From contig CAAGNL010000075.1 of the NCBI GenBank assembly GCA_900771305.1, positions 1 to 6,980 on the forward strand: DNA of 6,980 nucleotides, written 5' to 3'. The position numbers and the translations under genes are program-made. Positions 5,088 through 6,980 of this stretch are shown one piece after another. The notes beneath the pieces are model-generated. The model was not told where the DNA came from and did no database searches. It saw nothing but the letters and a program-made list of their open reading frames with translations. The DNA comes from Kiritimatiellia bacterium. Its GTDB lineage: Bacteria; Verrucomicrobiota; Kiritimatiellia; RFP12; UBA1067. Position 1 is the first letter of the stretch; every line of letters starts with the position of its first letter.

Positions 5088-5870
5088 ATGAGAAACGAGA
5101 AGCACAAGGGCCCCCGCGAACTCTGCACCGGGGGTGAATGGATCTATGGACGCAACCCGGTCATTGAGGCGCTGCGCGCCGGCCGCCGGACCTTCTCCGA
5201 GGTGATTCTGCCGCCGCCGGACAAGAACGAGTCCGACGAGATCGCCATCATCCGCGCGACCGCCCGCGATCGCAACATCATCGTCCGCACCGAGGACCGC
5301 AAGCGCCTCGACATGCTGACGCACGGCGGGCACCATCAGGGCGTGGCACTCAAGACCACGGGCTATCCCTACGTCGCCTTCGAGGACATCCTCGCGGAGG
5401 TCCGCGAGGACGAGAATGCGACCGTGATCGTGCTCGACCATCTTGAGGACCCGCAGAACGTCGGCTCGATTCTCCGCACCGCCTGCGCGATCGGCGCGAC
5501 GGGCGTGATCCTTCCCGAAGACCGCGGCTGCGGCGTGACGCCGGCCGCCGTGCGCGCCTCCGCGGGCGCGAGCGAATACCTCAAGGTCGCCCACGTCGTC
5601 AATCTCGTGCGCGCGATGAAGCAGCTTCAGGAGGCGGGCATGTGGTTCACCGGCCTTGACTGGGGCGAGGACGCGAAGAACTACACCGACATCGACTTCA
5701 AGGGCCGCGCCGGACTCGTGGTGGGCGCCGAGGGCGACGGCATCACGCGTCTCGTCCGCGAGACCTGCGACTTCATCGCCGTGTTGCCGATGCCGGGCGA
5801 GATCGAGTCTTTGAACGCCGGCGTCGCCGCCGCGATCTGCATGTACGAGATGCTGCGCCAGCGGAGCTGA
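5088..5870 (+). CDS. rlmB: SpoU-family rRNA 2'-O-methyltransferase (RlmB-like)
   Basis: This enzyme uses S-adenosylmethionine to methylate a ribose 2'-OH. RlmB modifies a guanosine in the peptidyl-transferase region of 23S rRNA (G2251 in E. coli). The N-terminal substrate-binding domain is recognised by WIYGRNPVIEALRAGRR (about 18-34). The SpoU knotted domain follows: motif 1 DPQNVGSILRTA (121-132) with catalytic Asn124 and Arg130, motif 2 VVGAEGDG (211-218), and motif 3 LPMPGEIESLNAGVAAA (233-249), which forms the trefoil knot. Motif 3 usually reads SLNVSVA; here it is SLNAGVA, a mild change. The length (260 aa) is normal for RlmB and TrmH-group enzymes. The start has no convincing ribosome site (AGGG at 5072-5075 is 12 nt away). 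A related tRNA or rRNA target other than G2251 cannot be excluded. Confidence 0.9.
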   Translation: MRNEKHKGPRELCTGGEWIYGRNPVIEALRAGRRTFSEVILPPPDKNESDEIAIIRATARDRNIIVRTEDRKRLDMLTHGGHHQGVALKTTGYPYVAFEDILAEVREDENATVIVLDHLEDPQNVGSILRTACAIGATGVILPEDRGCGVTPAAVRASAGASEYLKVAHVVNLVRAMKQLQEAGMWFTGLDWGEDAKNYTDIDFKGRAGLVVGAEGDGITRLVRETCDFIAVLPMPGEIESLNAGVAAAICMYEMLRQRS

Positions 5871-5895
5871 AGGTCGGGTTCCAGGTCCCGGGTTT
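5868..5895 (+). repeat. Degenerate heptamer-like array after rlmB
   Basis: TGAAGGT (5868-5874, beginning with the rlmB stop codon) is followed by CGGGTTC, CAGGTCC and CGGGTTT. The last three share a 7-bp period with the pattern CRGGTYY, roughly. TGAAGGT also occurs at 4474-4480 in the array at the transporter's 3' end. The period is weak and the array is short, so this call is tentative. Confidence 0.45.
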
Positions 5896-5910
5896 AAAAC
5901 AGGAGTCGAG

Positions 5911-6654
5911 ATGAAGAAGATTGCATTGTCTGTGATGGTGGTGGCGGCGATGATGGGACTGAAGGCGGAGGACCTTCAGGCGAATCCGGTGCCGGCGATT
6001 GGGCAGAACGCGCAGAACCAGACGGCGTTCGACGCGACGAAGAAGGGACCGCGCGTCCTCTTCGTGGGCAATTCGATCACGCTGCACGGTCCGCGTCCGC
6101 AGATCGGCTGGACCAACAACTGGGGCATGGCGGCGACCGCCCGCGACAAGGATTACGTGCATCTGCTCCAGAAGAAGATCGTGGAGGTCCAGCCTGAGGC
6201 CCAGTGCTGCCTGCTGCAGGTGGCGGGTACGGTCGAGCGGTCGTTCTTCAAGGCGGACTGGAGCTGCGAGAAGAACTTCAAGTGGGCGCGCGAGTTCAGG
6301 CCCGACGTGATTGTGCTTTTCTTCGGCGCCAACGTGCCGAAGGACTACGATGTCGGCAAGCTGCAGGCGGCGCGTTCGTTCGGCGATGCCGTGGATGCGT
6401 TCCGCACCTATCTCGATCCGGAGGGAAAGGCGCTCGTGCTGGTGTCGCAGGGCTTCTACAAGCGTCCGAAGCTGGACGCCGAGAAGGAGGCCGTGGCGAA
6501 GAAGCACGGCGACGTCTTCGTGCAGATGGAGGATCTCCAGGACATGAAGGAGGCGCACGGGCGCTACAACCACCCAGGCGACCTCGGCATGCAGCTGATC
6601 GCGGACCGCTTCTGGTCCAAGATGGCGGACCGCGTCAAGTCCTTCAAGCGCTGA
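5911..6654 (+). CDS. Secreted SGNH/GDSL-type hydrolase
   Basis: This is a predicted exported esterase-like enzyme of 247 residues. A signal peptide is clear: KK, a hydrophobic core (about 5-17), and possible cleavage after LKA (19) or LQA (24). The SGNH blocks follow: VLFVGNSIT at 49-57, with nucleophile Ser55; Gly72 in TNNWGMA as block II; FFGAN at 137-141, with Asn141 for the oxyanion hole; and NHPGDLGM at 220-227, with catalytic His221. The usual Asp three residues before that His is an Arg here (218). The length fits one SGNH domain with nothing appended. The substrate is unknown; secreted relatives often de-esterify acylated polysaccharides, which is inference here. AGGAG (5901-5905) lies 5 nt before the ATG. 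The gene is 40 bases after rlmB and 12 bases before dnaE, an odd place for an exported enzyme. Confidence 0.85.
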   Translation: MKKIALSVMVVAAMMGLKAEDLQANPVPAIGQNAQNQTAFDATKKGPRVLFVGNSITLHGPRPQIGWTNNWGMAATARDKDYVHLLQKKIVEVQPEAQCCLLQVAGTVERSFFKADWSCEKNFKWAREFRPDVIVLFFGANVPKDYDVGKLQAARSFGDAVDAFRTYLDPEGKALVLVSQGFYKRPKLDAEKEAVAKKHGDVFVQMEDLQDMKEAHGRYNHPGDLGMQLIADRFWSKMADRVKSFKR

Positions 6655-6666
6655 GTTGGTTGACCC

Positions 6667-6980
6667 ATGCAGGATTTCGTCCATCTCCACGTCCACACCA
6701 CCTATTCTCTGCTTGACGGCCAGTGCGCCATCAAGCCGCTCGTCAAGCAGGCCCGCAAGTGGGGCATGAAGGCGCTCGCGGTCACGGACCACGGCAACCT
6801 CTTCGCGCTCAAGGCGTTCTACGACGAATGCCGCTCCAAGAAGGGCTACGACGACCTGCCGACGATCAAGCCGATCCTCGGCTGCGAGGCGTACGTTACG
6901 ACGTCCGGAGACCACAGGAGCCGAGACAAGGGCGAGCGGCGCCACCACCTGATCCTGCTTGCGAAGAACCTCGTGGGCTA
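6667..6980 (+). CDS. dnaE: DNA polymerase III alpha subunit, N-terminal part (cut by window edge)
   Basis: Only the first 104 codons are in the window. They form the start of the PHP domain that opens bacterial DnaE, the replicative polymerase catalytic subunit: FVHLHVHTTYSLLDG at 4-18, TDHGN at 40-44, GCEAY at 72-76 and RHHLILLAKN at 92-101. The PHP metal ligands that can be seen (His8, His10, Asp17, His42, Glu74) are present. In many DnaE proteins intact ligands go with 3'-5' proofreading activity by this domain, although the remaining ligands lie outside the window. ATG at 6667 is the first start after an in-frame stop at 6661. There is no Shine-Dalgarno site, and the gene lies 12 bases after the hydrolase stop, so translation may be coupled. 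The frame is open to the window edge. DnaE rather than PolC is indicated by the PHP domain lying at the extreme N-terminus. Confidence 0.95.
   Translation, partial: MQDFVHLHVHTTYSLLDGQCAIKPLVKQARKWGMKALAVTDHGNLFALKAFYDECRSKKGYDDLPTIKPILGCEAYVTTSGDHRSRDKGERRHHLILLAKNLVG

Noticed and set aside
4518..5594. Long minus-strand open frame opposite yfcE and rlmB
   Set aside because: Both sense genes carry complete family motifs. The antisense product is a GC-rich shadow with no domain.

Overview
The window is GC-rich bacterial DNA. Its right two-thirds is a compact run of six genes, all on the + strand. The left third is loosely packed, with one unrecognised gene set among many short repeats. The organism cannot be fixed from the sequence alone. 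Strong GC bias, few clear Shine-Dalgarno sites, degenerate 7-bp intergenic repeats and many hairpin repeats would fit a member of the PVC group (Kiritimatiellota, Lentisphaerota or Verrucomicrobiota). That is an inference of low to moderate confidence.

Left part (1-2292). A 59-bp sequence at the very left edge recurs at 2054-2112 with three mismatches, so about 2 kb is bracketed by direct repeats. Inside lie a promoter-like sequence, a 332-codon arginine-rich gene of unknown function (408-1406), a degenerate 41-bp tandem array carrying conserved CCGTCA/TGACGG inverted repeats (1587-1756), an 8-bp tandem repeat that opens a roughly 150-bp segment with inverted ends (1848-1995), and small TTC-loop hairpins. 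Beyond the second repeat copy are two further inverted repeats (2120-2139 and 2171-2226). I see no convincing gene between 1407 and 2292.

Right part (2293-6980). The order is obgE (ribosome-associated GTPase), a BASS-family membrane transporter, yfcE (metallophosphoesterase), rlmB (23S rRNA 2'-O-ribose methyltransferase of the SpoU family), a secreted SGNH/GDSL-type hydrolase, and the start of dnaE (replicative DNA polymerase III alpha), cut by the window edge. Gaps are 2, 66, 15, 40 and 12 bases with no obvious terminator, so co-transcription is likely. An extended -10 promoter lies so close to the GTG start of obgE that its transcript is predicted to begin on the start codon and be leaderless. 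The genes share no single pathway. They mix housekeeping functions (ribosome assembly, rRNA modification, replication) with transport and an exported hydrolase.

The most unusual features are repeats rather than genes. They are the direct repeats around the unknown gene, the 41-bp hairpin array, and heptamer arrays at gene ends. The heptamer arrays place stop codons in all reading frames and even encode the transporter's C-terminus. I found no CRISPR array, tRNA, rRNA, transposase or recognisable defence system.
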